A DNA stretch of 64,000 nucleotides from Streptomyces werraensis (GTDB taxonomy: Bacteria; Actinomycetota; Actinomycetes; Streptomycetales; Streptomycetaceae). Location: NCBI GenBank assembly GCA_014656175.1, contig BNBX01000002.1, forward strand, positions 686,776 through 750,775, in the 5' to 3' direction. Of the stretch, positions 51,426 through 59,658 are shown piece by piece (position 1 is the stretch's first letter; every line of letters starts with the position of its first letter). Below the pieces are notes generated by a model. The model was not told the DNA's origin. It worked only from the letters and a program-made list of their open reading frames with translations, and did not search any database. Both the position numbers and the translations under genes were made by a program.

Positions 51426-53378
51426 GTGCAGACCCTGGCGTTCGGCGAGTGGCCCTCGCCCGTCGACGCGGCCACGGCCGCGGCCCACGACGGCAGCCCC
51501 GAGTACGTGGGCTTCGTCGGGGACGAGGTGTGGTGGACCGAACCCCGGCCCGCCGAGGCGGGCCGGCGCACCCTGGTGCGGCGGCACGCGGACGGCACCG
51601 AGGAATCCGTCCTGCCCGCCCCGTGGAACGTCCGCAGCCGCGTCATCGAGTACGGCGGCCACCCCTGGGCGGGCGCCGTGCGCGACGGCGTGCCGCTCGT
51701 GGTGTTCGCGCACTTCCCCGACCAGCGCCTCTACCGCTGGGAGCCGGGCGCCGAGCCGGTCCCCCTCACGCCGGTGTCGCCGGTCGGCCCGGGACTGCGC
51801 TGGGCCGAGCCCGTCGTGCTGCCGGAGCGCGGCGAGGTGTGGTGCGTCCTGGAGGAGTTCACCGGCGACGGCCCGAGCGACGTGCGCCGGGTGCTCGCCG
51901 CCGTCCCCCTCGACGGGTCCGCCGCCGGGGACCGGGGCGAGGTCCGCGAGCTGACCGGGGAGCGGCACCGGTTCCTCACCGGACCGCGGCTCTCGCCCGA
52001 CGGGACACGCGCCGCCTGGATCGGCTGGGACCACCCCCGCATGCCCTGGGACGGCACCGAGCTGATCGTCGCCGACGTCGCCGCGGACGGCACCCTCACC
52101 GGCGCCCGCACCGTGGCCGGCGGGCCCGAGGAGTCCGTACCGCAGGCCGACTGGACCCACGACAACCGCCTGCTGTACGCCAGCGACCGCACCGGCTGGT
52201 GGAACCTCTACCGGGACGGCGAGCCCGTCTGCCCGCGCCCCGAGGAGTTCGCCGGGCCGCTGTGGAAGCTGGGCCAGCGCTGGTTCGCCCCGCTGGACGG
52301 CGGACTGATCGCCGTCCTGCACGGCGAGGGCGCCCAGCGGCTCGCCGTGCTCGACCCGGAGACGTGCGAGGTCGTCGACGCCGCGGGACCGTGGAGCGAG
52401 TTCGGCCCCACCCTCGCCGCGCTCGGCGAGCGGGTCGTCGCCGTCGGCGCGAGCCCGCACAGCTCCTACGAGGTCGTGGAGCTGGACACCCGCACCGGCC
52501 GGGCCCGGGTGATCGGCGCGGCCCACCGCGACGCCGTGGACCCCGCCCACTATCCCGAGCCCGAGGTCCGCACCTTCACCGGACCCGACGGCCGGGAGAT
52601 CCACGCCCAGGTGTACCCGCCGCGCAACCCCGACTGCACCGGCCCCGCCGGCGAGCTGCCCCCGTACGTGATCTGGGCGCACGGCGGACCCACCGGCCGC
52701 TTCCCGCTGGTCCTCGACCTGGAGATCGCCTACTTCACCTCACGCGGCATCGGCGTCGCCGAGGTCAACTACGGCGGCTCCACCGGGTACGGCCGTGAGT
52801 ACCGCAACCGGCTGCGCGAACAGTGGGGCGTGGTCGACGTCGAGGACTGCGCCGCCGTCGCGCGGGCCCTGGCCGAGGAAGGCGTCGCCGACCCGGACCG
52901 GCTCGCGGTCCGCGGCGGCAGTGCCGGCGGCTGGACCACCGCCGCCTCCCTCACCACCACCGACGTCTACGCCTGCGGCACGATCATCTACCCGGTGCTC
53001 GACCTCACCGGCTGGGGCACCGGGGAGACGCACGACTTCGAGTCGCAGTACCTGGAGACGCTGATCGGGCCGCGCGCCGAGGTGCCCGAGCGGTACCGGG
53101 AGCGCTCGCCCGTCACCCACGCCGACCGGCTCGGCGCGCCGTTCCTCCTGCTCCAAGGGCTGGACGACGTGATCTGCCCGCCCGTGCAGTGCGAGCGGTT
53201 CCTTGCCCGGCTGGCCGGCCGGGGCGTCCCGCACGCCTACATCACCTTCGAGGGCGAGGGCCACGGCTTCCGCCGCGCGGAGACCATGGTGCGCGCCCTC
53301 GAGGCCGAGCTCTCCCTGTACGCGCAGGTGTTCGGGCTGACGGCGCCCGGCATCCCGGCCCTGGAGCTGAAGCCATGA
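51426..53378 (+). CDS. S9-family prolyl-oligopeptidase-type peptidase
   Basis: 650 residues. A beta-propeller (about 40-370; repeats such as GPRLSPDGTRAAWIGWDHP and ESVPQADWTHDNRLLYASDR) caps an alpha/beta hydrolase. Ser499 in VRGGSAGGW is the nucleophile, Asp lies in LLQGLDDVICP and His in GEGHGFRRAE. The propeller restricts it to short peptides (acylaminoacyl-peptidase or dipeptidyl-peptidase type). It has no signal peptide and is cytoplasmic. The GTG follows GGGGGAG. The stop overlaps the start of the S66 gene. Confidence 0.9.
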   Translation: MQTLAFGEWPSPVDAATAAAHDGSPEYVGFVGDEVWWTEPRPAEAGRRTLVRRHADGTEESVLPAPWNVRSRVIEYGGHPWAGAVRDGVPLVVFAHFPDQRLYRWEPGAEPVPLTPVSPVGPGLRWAEPVVLPERGEVWCVLEEFTGDGPSDVRRVLAAVPLDGSAAGDRGEVRELTGERHRFLTGPRLSPDGTRAAWIGWDHPRMPWDGTELIVADVAADGTLTGARTVAGGPEESVPQADWTHDNRLLYASDRTGWWNLYRDGEPVCPRPEEFAGPLWKLGQRWFAPLDGGLIAVLHGEGAQRLAVLDPETCEVVDAAGPWSEFGPTLAALGERVVAVGASPHSSYEVVELDTRTGRARVIGAAHRDAVDPAHYPEPEVRTFTGPDGREIHAQVYPPRNPDCTGPAGELPPYVIWAHGGPTGRFPLVLDLEIAYFTSRGIGVAEVNYGGSTGYGREYRNRLREQWGVVDVEDCAAVARALAEEGVADPDRLAVRGGSAGGWTTAASLTTTDVYACGTIIYPVLDLTGWGTGETHDFESQYLETLIGPRAEVPERYRERSPVTHADRLGAPFLLLQGLDDVICPPVQCERFLARLAGRGVPHAYITFEGEGHGFRRAETMVRALEAELSLYAQVFGLTAPGIPALELKP

Positions 53379-54316
53379 GCACGTCGGCCTCGCTGACCCC
53401 GCTGCGGCGCCCGCCCCGCCTCGCCCCCGGCGCCCGGGTGGCCGTGGTCGCCCCCAGCGGGCCCATCCCCGAGGAGCGGCTCGCGGCCGGGCTCGACGTG
53501 CTGCGCGGCTGGGGCCTCGACCCCGTGGCCGCCCCGCACGTCCTCGACCGGCACCGCGAGTTCGGGTACCTCGCCGCCGGCGACGCCGACCGCGCCGCCG
53601 ACCTGCAGAACGCCTGGTGCGACCCGGCCGTCGACGCGGTGATCTGTGCGCGCGGCGGATACGGCGCGCAGCGCATGGTCGACGCCCTCGACTGGGAGGC
53701 GATGCGGGCGGCGGGGCCGAAGGCGTTCGTCGGATTCAGCGACATCACCACGCTGCACGAGGCGTTCGCGGTGCGGCTCGGCCTGGTCACGCTGCACGGG
53801 CCGATGGCCGCGGGCGCCGACTTCGTCAAGAGCGCGCGTGCCCAGGAACACCTGCGGGCCACGCTCTTCGCCCCCGAGTCGGTGCGCACGATCCGCTCCG
53901 ACGGCACCGCGCTGGTCCCGGGACGCGCCCGCGGGGTGACCCTCGGAGGCTGCCTCTCCCTGATCGCCGGCGGCATCGGCACCCCGCACACCCGCGCCTC
54001 CGCGCGCGGCGGCCTGCTGTGCCTGGAGGACGTGGGGGAGGAGACCTACCGCCTCGACCGCTACCTCACCCAGCTGCTGCGCGCCGGGATGCTCGACGGC
54101 GTCGCCGGGCTGCTGCTGGGCTCCTGGGCGGAGTGCGGCCCGTACGACAAGGTGCGGGCGCTGCTGGTGGACCGGCTCGGCGGGCTCGGGGTGCCGGTGG
54201 CCGAGCAGTTCGGTTTTGGACACTGCGACGACGCGCTCACGCTGCCGTTCGGCGTCATGGCCGAACTGGACGCCGGCGCGGGCACCCTGACGCTGGACGA
54301 ACCGGCGCTGAGCTGA
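53375..54316 (+). CDS. S66-family LD-carboxypeptidase (LdcA/MccF-like)
   Basis: 313 residues. Ser122 in VGFSDITTLHE is the nucleophile, Glu lies in LCLEDVGEETYRLDR, and His in FGFGHCDDALTLPFG, the S66 Ser-Glu-His triad. LdcA removes D-Ala from murein tetrapeptides in the cytoplasm; the MccF relatives inactivate microcin-like peptidyl nucleotides. The presence of a D-aminopeptidase in the same operon favours murein-peptide recycling, by inference. The ATG overlaps the S9 stop by four bases. Confidence 0.9.
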   Translation: MSTSASLTPLRRPPRLAPGARVAVVAPSGPIPEERLAAGLDVLRGWGLDPVAAPHVLDRHREFGYLAAGDADRAADLQNAWCDPAVDAVICARGGYGAQRMVDALDWEAMRAAGPKAFVGFSDITTLHEAFAVRLGLVTLHGPMAAGADFVKSARAQEHLRATLFAPESVRTIRSDGTALVPGRARGVTLGGCLSLIAGGIGTPHTRASARGGLLCLEDVGEETYRLDRYLTQLLRAGMLDGVAGLLLGSWAECGPYDKVRALLVDRLGGLGVPVAEQFGFGHCDDALTLPFGVMAELDAGAGTLTLDEPALS

Positions 54317-54344
54317 GCGCGGGGCCGAGCCGGACACGGCGGCC

Positions 54345-54373
54345 CCGGGCAGGGCCGGGGGCGTCCTGCCCGG
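54345..54373 (+). terminator. Terminator of the peptidase operon
   Basis: CCGGGCAGG and CCTGCCCGG form a 9-bp stem with an 11-base loop, 28 bases past the S66 stop. It lies over the region where the next gene's -35 would be. Confidence 0.55.
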
Positions 54374-54388
54374 CACGCGCCGGCGTCG

Positions 54389-54394
54389 TAGGGT
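54389..54394 (+). promoter_or_regulatory. -10 element TAGGGT of the GNAT gene (leaderless arrangement)
   Basis: TAGGGT is 6 bases before the GTG at 54401; there is no Shine-Dalgarno sequence. Confidence 0.4.
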
Positions 54395-54400
54395 GACAGG

Positions 54401-54958
54401 GTGCCGCACACCGCTTCCCGTTACCTCACCGAAGGCCCCCGCGTGGGCCTTCGCCCCTTCACCTACGACGACGCCGCGGAGTTCACCGCGCGGGCCCGGG
54501 AGAGCAAGGACCTGCACCACCCCTGGCTGTTCCCGCCGGATACCCCTGCCGCCTACGCCGCCTACGCGCAGCGGCTGATCGAGGACCCCGCCAAGGCGGG
54601 GTTCCTGGTCTGCGAGAAGGAGGCGGGAGGCGCCCTCGCCGGCTTCGTCAACATCAACAACATCGTCGAGGGCGGCTTCCTCTGCGGCGCCCTCGGCTAC
54701 GGCGCCTTCGCCCACGCGGCCGGACGCGGGCTGATGCGCGAGGCGCTGGACCTCGTCGTGCGGTACGCCTTCGGGCCGATGCGGCTGCACCGGCTGGAGA
54801 TCAACGTGCAGCCGGGCAACACCGCGTCCATCGCCCTCGCCCGCGCCTGCGGCTTCCGCAAGGAGGGCTTCTCCCCGAAGATGCTCCACATCGACGGCGC
54901 GTGGCGCGACCACGAACGCTGGGCGCTCACCACCGAGATGCTGACCGGGGAGAGCTGA
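54401..54958 (+). CDS. GNAT-family N-acetyltransferase (RimJ/RimL-like)
   Basis: 185 residues. RPFTYDDAAEFTARARES opens the fold, GYGAFAHAAGRGLMREALDLV is the acetyl-CoA motif, and LHRLEINVQPGNTASIALARACGF with GFSPKMLHIDGAWRDHERW is the C-terminal signature of RimJ/RimL-type enzymes, which acetylate protein N-termini or small amines. GTG start, with a -10 six bases away, so probably leaderless. It is separate from the peptidase operon. Confidence 0.87.
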   Translation: MPHTASRYLTEGPRVGLRPFTYDDAAEFTARARESKDLHHPWLFPPDTPAAYAAYAQRLIEDPAKAGFLVCEKEAGGALAGFVNINNIVEGGFLCGALGYGAFAHAAGRGLMREALDLVVRYAFGPMRLHRLEINVQPGNTASIALARACGFRKEGFSPKMLHIDGAWRDHERWALTTEMLTGES

Positions 54959-55020
54959 CCGCGCACCACGCGAAAGCCGCTCGTCACGGCCTCTGTTCAG
55001 GCGGGCGTCCGGGGGCTTCC

Positions 55021-56991
55021 ATGGAGATCGTGACGACGATCCGACATGAGGTACTCACGCTGCCGGCCGCGCGCCTCGGCCCCGACAACCCGCTGCCCGC
55101 CCTGCGTCCCCTCGACGAGATGCACCGCATCGAGGACCGCGACAAGAAGGACCTGCCGCGCGACATGGCCCGGCAGATCGGCTACGCCCCGCTGCACAGC
55201 CTGCTGCCGGTCCCCGTGCGCGACGGCTACGACCGGGACCGCGCGCCCCGGTCCCTCGACGCCCTCGTCATCGAGAACGACCGCCTCCGCGCCACGGTCC
55301 TGCCCGGCCTCGGCGGCCGGATCGCCTCCCTCGTCCACAAGCCCACGGGCCGTGAACTGCTGTATGTGAACCCGGTGTTCCAGCCCGCCAACTTCGCGCT
55401 CAACGGCGCCTGGTTCTCCGGCGGCATCGAGTGGAACATCGGCGCGACCGGCCACACCACCCTGTCCTGCTCGCCCGTGCACGCGGCCCGCGTCCCCGCC
55501 CCGGACGGCGGGGAGATGCTCCGCCTGTGGGAGTGGGAGCGGCTGCGCGACCTGCCCTTCCAGGTCGACCTGTGGCTGCCCGACGGCTCCGACTTCCTCT
55601 ACGTCGGCGCGCGGATCCGCAACCCGCACGAGCGGCAGGTGCCGACGTACTGGTGGTCCAACATCGCCGTCCCCGAGGACTGCCGCGTCCTCGCCCCCGC
55701 CGAGGAGGCCTACCACTTCGGCTACGAGCAGCGCCTGCGCCGCGTCCCCGTCCCCGAGTACGACGGCGTCGACCGCACGTATCCGCCCAACAGCACCTAC
55801 GCCGCCGACTACTTCTACGAGGTCCCCGGGGAGCGCCGCCGCTGGATCGCCGCGCTGGACGCCGACGGCCACGGGCTCGTGCAGACCTCCACCGACACCC
55901 TGCGCGGCCGGAAGCTGTTCGTGTGGGGGCGCGGGCCAGGCGGACGGAGCTGGCAGCAGTGGCTCACCGAACCAGGCACCGGCGGCTACTGCGAGATCCA
56001 GGCCGGCCTCGCCCGCACCCAGCTGGAGCACGTCCGCCTGGAGCCGGAGAGCGAGGTGTCCTGGCTGGAGGCGTACGGGCCCTTCGAGGCACGGCGCGAA
56101 GGGGAGTGGGGCGCCGTCCTCGACGAGGCGGAGGCCCGTCTCGAGAGCGTGCTGCCGCGCGCGGACGTCGACGCGGCCTACACGGCCTGGCTGCGGTGCG
56201 CCGACACCGACCCCGGAGAGCGGCTGGCCGCCGGGTCGGGGTGGGGCGCGCTCGAGGTGCTGCGGGCCGGGTGGAAGCTGCCCGGCACGCCCTTCGACGA
56301 GAGCACCCTGGGCGAGGAGCAGCAGCCCTGGCTGCGTCTGCTGCGCGCCGGTTCCTTCCCCGAGCCGCCCGAAAGCCGGCCTCCGGGCGGGACGCTGGTC
56401 GCCCGGCACTGGCGGGACATGCTGGAGACGGCGCCCGCGACCGGGCTCACCGAGTACCACCTGGGCGTCGCCCAGTGGCACGGCGGCGACCGCGCGCAGG
56501 CGGTGCGCAGCTGGGAACGGGGCCTGGCGCAGGACGGCCCCTCCTGGCCCGTCCTGCGCTGCCTCGCCGTCGCCGACCGGGAGGAACGCAACCCGGAGCG
56601 CGCCGCCGACCACTATGTGCGAGCCTTCGACGACCTGTGCCGCGAGGCCGGGGACGCGGACGGCGACCCGGCGGGGGAGTGGACCGCCGCCGTGGCCGCC
56701 CTCGGACGGGAGGCGATCGAGGCGCTGCTCGCGGTGGGGCGTACGGCCGACGCGCGGTCGGTGTGGGAGCGGCTGGCTCCCGCCACCCGGGCCCGCGGAC
56801 GTTTCCGGCTGGTCGAGGCGGGCCTGCTGCTCGCCGAGGGACGGAACGAGGAGGCCCGCGCCGTGTTCGACGCGGGCTTCGAGGTGGCCGACCTGCGCGA
56901 GGGCGACGAGGTGATCGGACGGCTGTGGGCGCGGCTCACGGACGAACCGCTGCCGGACCGGTACGACTTCCGGATGCGGCCCACGCCGTGA
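55021..56991 (+). CDS. DUF5107 protein with C-terminal TPR-like region
   Basis: 656 residues. The N-terminal half (about 60-370) is a beta-rich aldose-epimerase-like domain of the DUF5107 family: ATVLPGLGGRIASLVHKPTGRE, GGIEWNIGATGHT, YWWSNIAVPED, WGRGPGGRSWQQWLTEPG. The C-terminal half is helical with TPR-like units (YHLGVAQWHGGDRAQAVRSW, ERNPERAADHYVRAFDDLC, RLVEAGLLLAEGRNEEARAV). Related proteins sit in sugar-utilisation loci, so a carbohydrate-linked role is likely but unproven. The ATG lies in a weak G-rich context. It is convergent with the VOC gene, 21 bases apart. Confidence 0.82.
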   Translation: MEIVTTIRHEVLTLPAARLGPDNPLPALRPLDEMHRIEDRDKKDLPRDMARQIGYAPLHSLLPVPVRDGYDRDRAPRSLDALVIENDRLRATVLPGLGGRIASLVHKPTGRELLYVNPVFQPANFALNGAWFSGGIEWNIGATGHTTLSCSPVHAARVPAPDGGEMLRLWEWERLRDLPFQVDLWLPDGSDFLYVGARIRNPHERQVPTYWWSNIAVPEDCRVLAPAEEAYHFGYEQRLRRVPVPEYDGVDRTYPPNSTYAADYFYEVPGERRRWIAALDADGHGLVQTSTDTLRGRKLFVWGRGPGGRSWQQWLTEPGTGGYCEIQAGLARTQLEHVRLEPESEVSWLEAYGPFEARREGEWGAVLDEAEARLESVLPRADVDAAYTAWLRCADTDPGERLAAGSGWGALEVLRAGWKLPGTPFDESTLGEEQQPWLRLLRAGSFPEPPESRPPGGTLVARHWRDMLETAPATGLTEYHLGVAQWHGGDRAQAVRSWERGLAQDGPSWPVLRCLAVADREERNPERAADHYVRAFDDLCREAGDADGDPAGEWTAAVAALGREAIEALLAVGRTADARSVWERLAPATRARGRFRLVEAGLLLAEGRNEEARAVFDAGFEVADLREGDEVIGRLWARLTDEPLPDRYDFRMRPTP

Positions 56992-57012
56992 CGTGACATC
57001 CGTGACGGAAGG

Positions 57013-57360
57013 TCAGACGCGGCGGTCCGCGTACTCGTAGACCGCCCCGTCCGGGTGGCGCGCGATCAGGTTACGGCCCACGGGGGTGGGCAGCGGTCCG
57101 GCGAGGACGGCCGCGCCCATCTCCTCCAGCACCTGACGGGTCTCTTCGACGTCCTTGACCGCGATGGTCGCGGCGACCTTGCGCAGCACGTCCAGTTCTG
57201 CCTCGGGACCGCTCATCAGCAGGAAGCAGCCCACCGCGGCGACCTGGACGCCCTCACGTTCGAACCGCAGGGCGGTCCCGCCCGCCAGCCGCTCGTAGAA
57301 GGGGATGGCGGTCTCGATGTCGTCGACGCAGACGCGCAGTGTGGCACCCAGAATCTCCAT
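57013..57360 (-). CDS. VOC-superfamily protein (glyoxalase/bleomycin-resistance fold)
   Basis: 115 residues, one VOC domain: LRVCVDDIETAIPFYERLAGG at the N-terminus, VKDVEETRQVLEEMGAAVL, then the C-terminal strand RHPDGAVYEYADRRV. Members bind a metal and open or isomerise small molecules, or merely bind drugs. The function is unknown. TACCCT lies seven bases before the ATG, so the message may be leaderless. Confidence 0.83.
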   Translation of the reverse strand: MEILGATLRVCVDDIETAIPFYERLAGGTALRFEREGVQVAAVGCFLLMSGPEAELDVLRKVAATIAVKDVEETRQVLEEMGAAVLAGPLPTPVGRNLIARHPDGAVYEYADRRV

Positions 57361-57367
57361 GCGTCCG

Positions 57368-57373
57368 AGGGTA
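57368..57373 (-). promoter_or_regulatory. -10 element TACCCT of the VOC gene (leaderless arrangement)
   Basis: TACCCT on the minus strand, 7 bases before the ATG at 57360, no Shine-Dalgarno sequence. Confidence 0.3.
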
Positions 57374-57481
57374 GTTGGACGCCCCGGGCGGCGTGCGGGA
57401 CGGTGCCGGTCTCCACACGACCGCCTCCCGCCGTACGCCCGGGGCGAGTTACCGGGTTCCGGGCACGGGTACCCGGGCGTC

Positions 57482-57895
57482 ATGCAGCGCTTGGAGCACA
57501 TGCAGCACCTGGACAAGCATCTGGTGGACGAACTGGCCCATGTGGCACGGGAGTCCGTACGCGCGGAACTCCGCGAGCAGACGCGGGGACAGCGCCGGAA
57601 GGCGGCCCTCTACGCCGGTTCCGGCGCCGCCGCTCTGTACGCGGGCGCGGCCGTCGCCCTCGCCGTGGGCCTCGCCCTCGACCTGGTGCTCCCGGGCTGG
57701 GCGGCGGCCCTCGTCACGGCGGTGATCCTGGCGGCGGTCGCCTTCGCCCTTCGGACGGCGGCCCGTCCGAACACCCCGGGCGCCGCCGCGACCGGCGTGA
57801 CCGGCGGGACGAAGGCCACGGGCTCCGCCGCCGTGCCCCCGGTGCCGTCCACGCCCCCCACGGTCGGCACCGACCACACCCGGGGCGACGGCTGA
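57482..57895 (+). CDS. Small membrane protein of the holin-superfamily-III / DUF1469 type
   Basis: 137 residues. A charged N-terminal helix (RLEHMQHLDKHLVDELAHVA) precedes two membrane helices (about 42-62 and 68-86) joined by the short turn LPGW, the pattern of the actinobacterial holin-X / DUF1469 family. The tail is polar and rich in Gly, Thr and Pro. Despite the family name there are no phage genes nearby, and lytic function is not implied; such proteins are common chromosomal membrane proteins of unknown role. No ribosome site is evident before the ATG. Confidence 0.7.
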   Translation: MQRLEHMQHLDKHLVDELAHVARESVRAELREQTRGQRRKAALYAGSGAAALYAGAAVALAVGLALDLVLPGWAAALVTAVILAAVAFALRTAARPNTPGAAATGVTGGTKATGSAAVPPVPSTPPTVGTDHTRGDG

Positions 57896-58041
57896 AGCCG
57901 GGGCGGCGCCTTCGTGCGGCGGGCGTCGAAGGACGTGGCCGTACCCGGGCCGCCCCGCCGGGAACGGGTCCGACGTTTGGCGGTCCCGCACAGGGGGACG
58001 CGGAAGTCTCCCGACGTACGCGACCGCGCCGGAGGCGAACC

Positions 58042-59658
58042 GTGAGTCGACCCCGCATTGTGATCGTCGGTGCCGGCTTCGCCGGGTACCGCACGGCCCA
58101 GATCCTGTCCCGCAGGGCCAGGGGCCGGGCCGAGATCGTCCTGCTCAACCCGACCGACTACTTCCTGTACCTGCCCCTGCTGCCCCAGGTCGCGGCCGGG
58201 ATCCTCGAACCGCGCCGGGTCACCGTGTCCCTCTCCGGGACGCTCCCGCACGTCAGGCTGGTGCTGGGCGAGGCCGGCCGTATCGACCTCGACGCCCGCC
58301 AGGTGCACTACTCCGGCCCCGAGGGCGAGGGCGGCACCCTCTCCTACGACCGGCTGGTGCTCGCCGCCGGCAGCGTCAACAAGCTGCTGCCCATCCCGGG
58401 CGTCGCCGAGCACGCGCACGGCTTCCGCGGCCTGCCCGAGGCGCTGTACCTGCGCGACCACGTCACCCGCCAGGTGGAGCTGGCCGCCGCCACGGACGAC
58501 CGGAGGCGCTGCTCCTCCCGGTGCACGTTCGTCGTCGTGGGCGCCGGCTACACCGGCACCGAGGTCGCCGCGCACGGCCAGCTCTTCACCGACGCGCAGG
58601 TCGCCAAGCAGCCGCTGCGCACCGGCATGCGGCCCCGCTGGATCCTGCTCGACATCGCCGACCGGGTCCTGCCCGAGCTGGACGAACGCCTCTCCCGCAC
58701 CGCCGACACGGTGCTGCGGGAGCGGGGCGTGGACGTCCGGATGGGCACCTCCGTGAAGGAGGCCACCTCCGACGGCGTGCTGCTCACCGACGGGGAGTTC
58801 GTCGACACCCGCACCCTCGTGTGGTGCGTGGGCGTACGCCCCGACCCGCTCGCCGAGTCCCTCGGCCTGCCGATGGAACGCGGCCGGCTGCTGGTCGACC
58901 CGCACCTCCAGGTGCCGGGCCGCCCGGAGGTCTTCGCCTGCGGTGACGCGGCCGCCGTGCCGGACCTGGAGAACCCCGGCTCGTACACCCCGATGACCGC
59001 CCAGCACGCCTGGCGGCAGGGCAAGGTCTGCGCGCACAACATCGCCGCGTCCTTCGGCGACGGGGAGCGGCAGGCGTACCGCCACAAGGACCTGGGGTTC
59101 GTGGTGGACCTCGGCGGCGCCAAGGCCGCCGCGAATCCGCTCGGCGTCAATCTTTCCGGGGTGGCGGCAGGGGCGGTGACCCGCGGCTACCACCTCGCCG
59201 CGATGCCCGGCAACCGGGTGCGGGTGGCCGCCGACTGGCTGCTGGACGCCGTACTGCCGCGGCAGGCCGTCCAGTTGGGGCTCGTACGGTCCTGGTCCGT
59301 GCCGCTGGACACCGCGTCCCCCGAGGTCGCGCGCGTCCCGGGCCGGCCCGGGAGCGCCGGCCCGACGGACACGGACGGCAAGCCGGGCGGCGAATCCGTG
59401 AAGACCCGGTCCGGTGGCGAGCCGGCGAGGAACCAGCCGGGTGGCGAGCCGGCGAGGAATCAGCCGGGTGGCGAGCCGGCGAGGAATCAGCCGGGTGGCG
59501 AGCCAGCGAGGAACCAGCCGGGTGGCGAGCCCGCGAAGAACCGGCCCACCGCGGGCACGTCCGACGTCGCGCCGCCCCCCGACCAGCCGGGGCCCGGCCC
59601 CGACGTGGCGCCCGGGCCCGTACGGCGCACCGACCGCTTTACCGAAGGAGACGCATGA
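58042..59658 (+). CDS. NAD(P)/FAD oxidoreductase, type II NADH dehydrogenase-like, with repeat tail
   Basis: 538 residues. The FAD site is IVIVGAGFAGYRTAQIL (7-23), and the NADH site VVVGAGYTGTEVAAHG lies near 168-183. VFACGDAAAVPDL and MTAQHAWRQGKVCAHN are the closing flavoprotein motifs. It resembles NDH-2, which passes electrons from NADH to quinone without pumping protons. After about residue 445 comes a polar, probably disordered tail with five GGEPARNQP-type repeats (458-502) from a 27-bp DNA repeat. The GTG follows GGAGG; the stop overlaps the transketolase start. Confidence 0.87.
   Translation: MSRPRIVIVGAGFAGYRTAQILSRRARGRAEIVLLNPTDYFLYLPLLPQVAAGILEPRRVTVSLSGTLPHVRLVLGEAGRIDLDARQVHYSGPEGEGGTLSYDRLVLAAGSVNKLLPIPGVAEHAHGFRGLPEALYLRDHVTRQVELAAATDDRRRCSSRCTFVVVGAGYTGTEVAAHGQLFTDAQVAKQPLRTGMRPRWILLDIADRVLPELDERLSRTADTVLRERGVDVRMGTSVKEATSDGVLLTDGEFVDTRTLVWCVGVRPDPLAESLGLPMERGRLLVDPHLQVPGRPEVFACGDAAAVPDLENPGSYTPMTAQHAWRQGKVCAHNIAASFGDGERQAYRHKDLGFVVDLGGAKAAANPLGVNLSGVAAGAVTRGYHLAAMPGNRVRVAADWLLDAVLPRQAVQLGLVRSWSVPLDTASPEVARVPGRPGSAGPTDTDGKPGGESVKTRSGGEPARNQPGGEPARNQPGGEPARNQPGGEPARNQPGGEPAKNRPTAGTSDVAPPPDQPGPGPDVAPGPVRRTDRFTEGDA
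59413..59547 (+). repeat. 27-bp tandem repeat, five units, in frame
   Basis: Units start at 59413, 59440, 59467, 59494 and 59521. Each encodes GGEPARNQP; the last has drifted to GGEPAKNRP. Units 1-4 differ by one to a few mostly silent bases, so the tract is likely young and variable in number. Confidence 0.92.

Noticed and set aside
57482..57895. Phage remnant because of a holin-type protein
   Set aside because: No integrase, lysin, terminase or structural genes nearby; this family is widespread as an ordinary chromosomal membrane protein.
59413..59547. CRISPR-like regular repeats
   Set aside because: Repeats are contiguous with no spacers, in frame and protein coding: a minisatellite.
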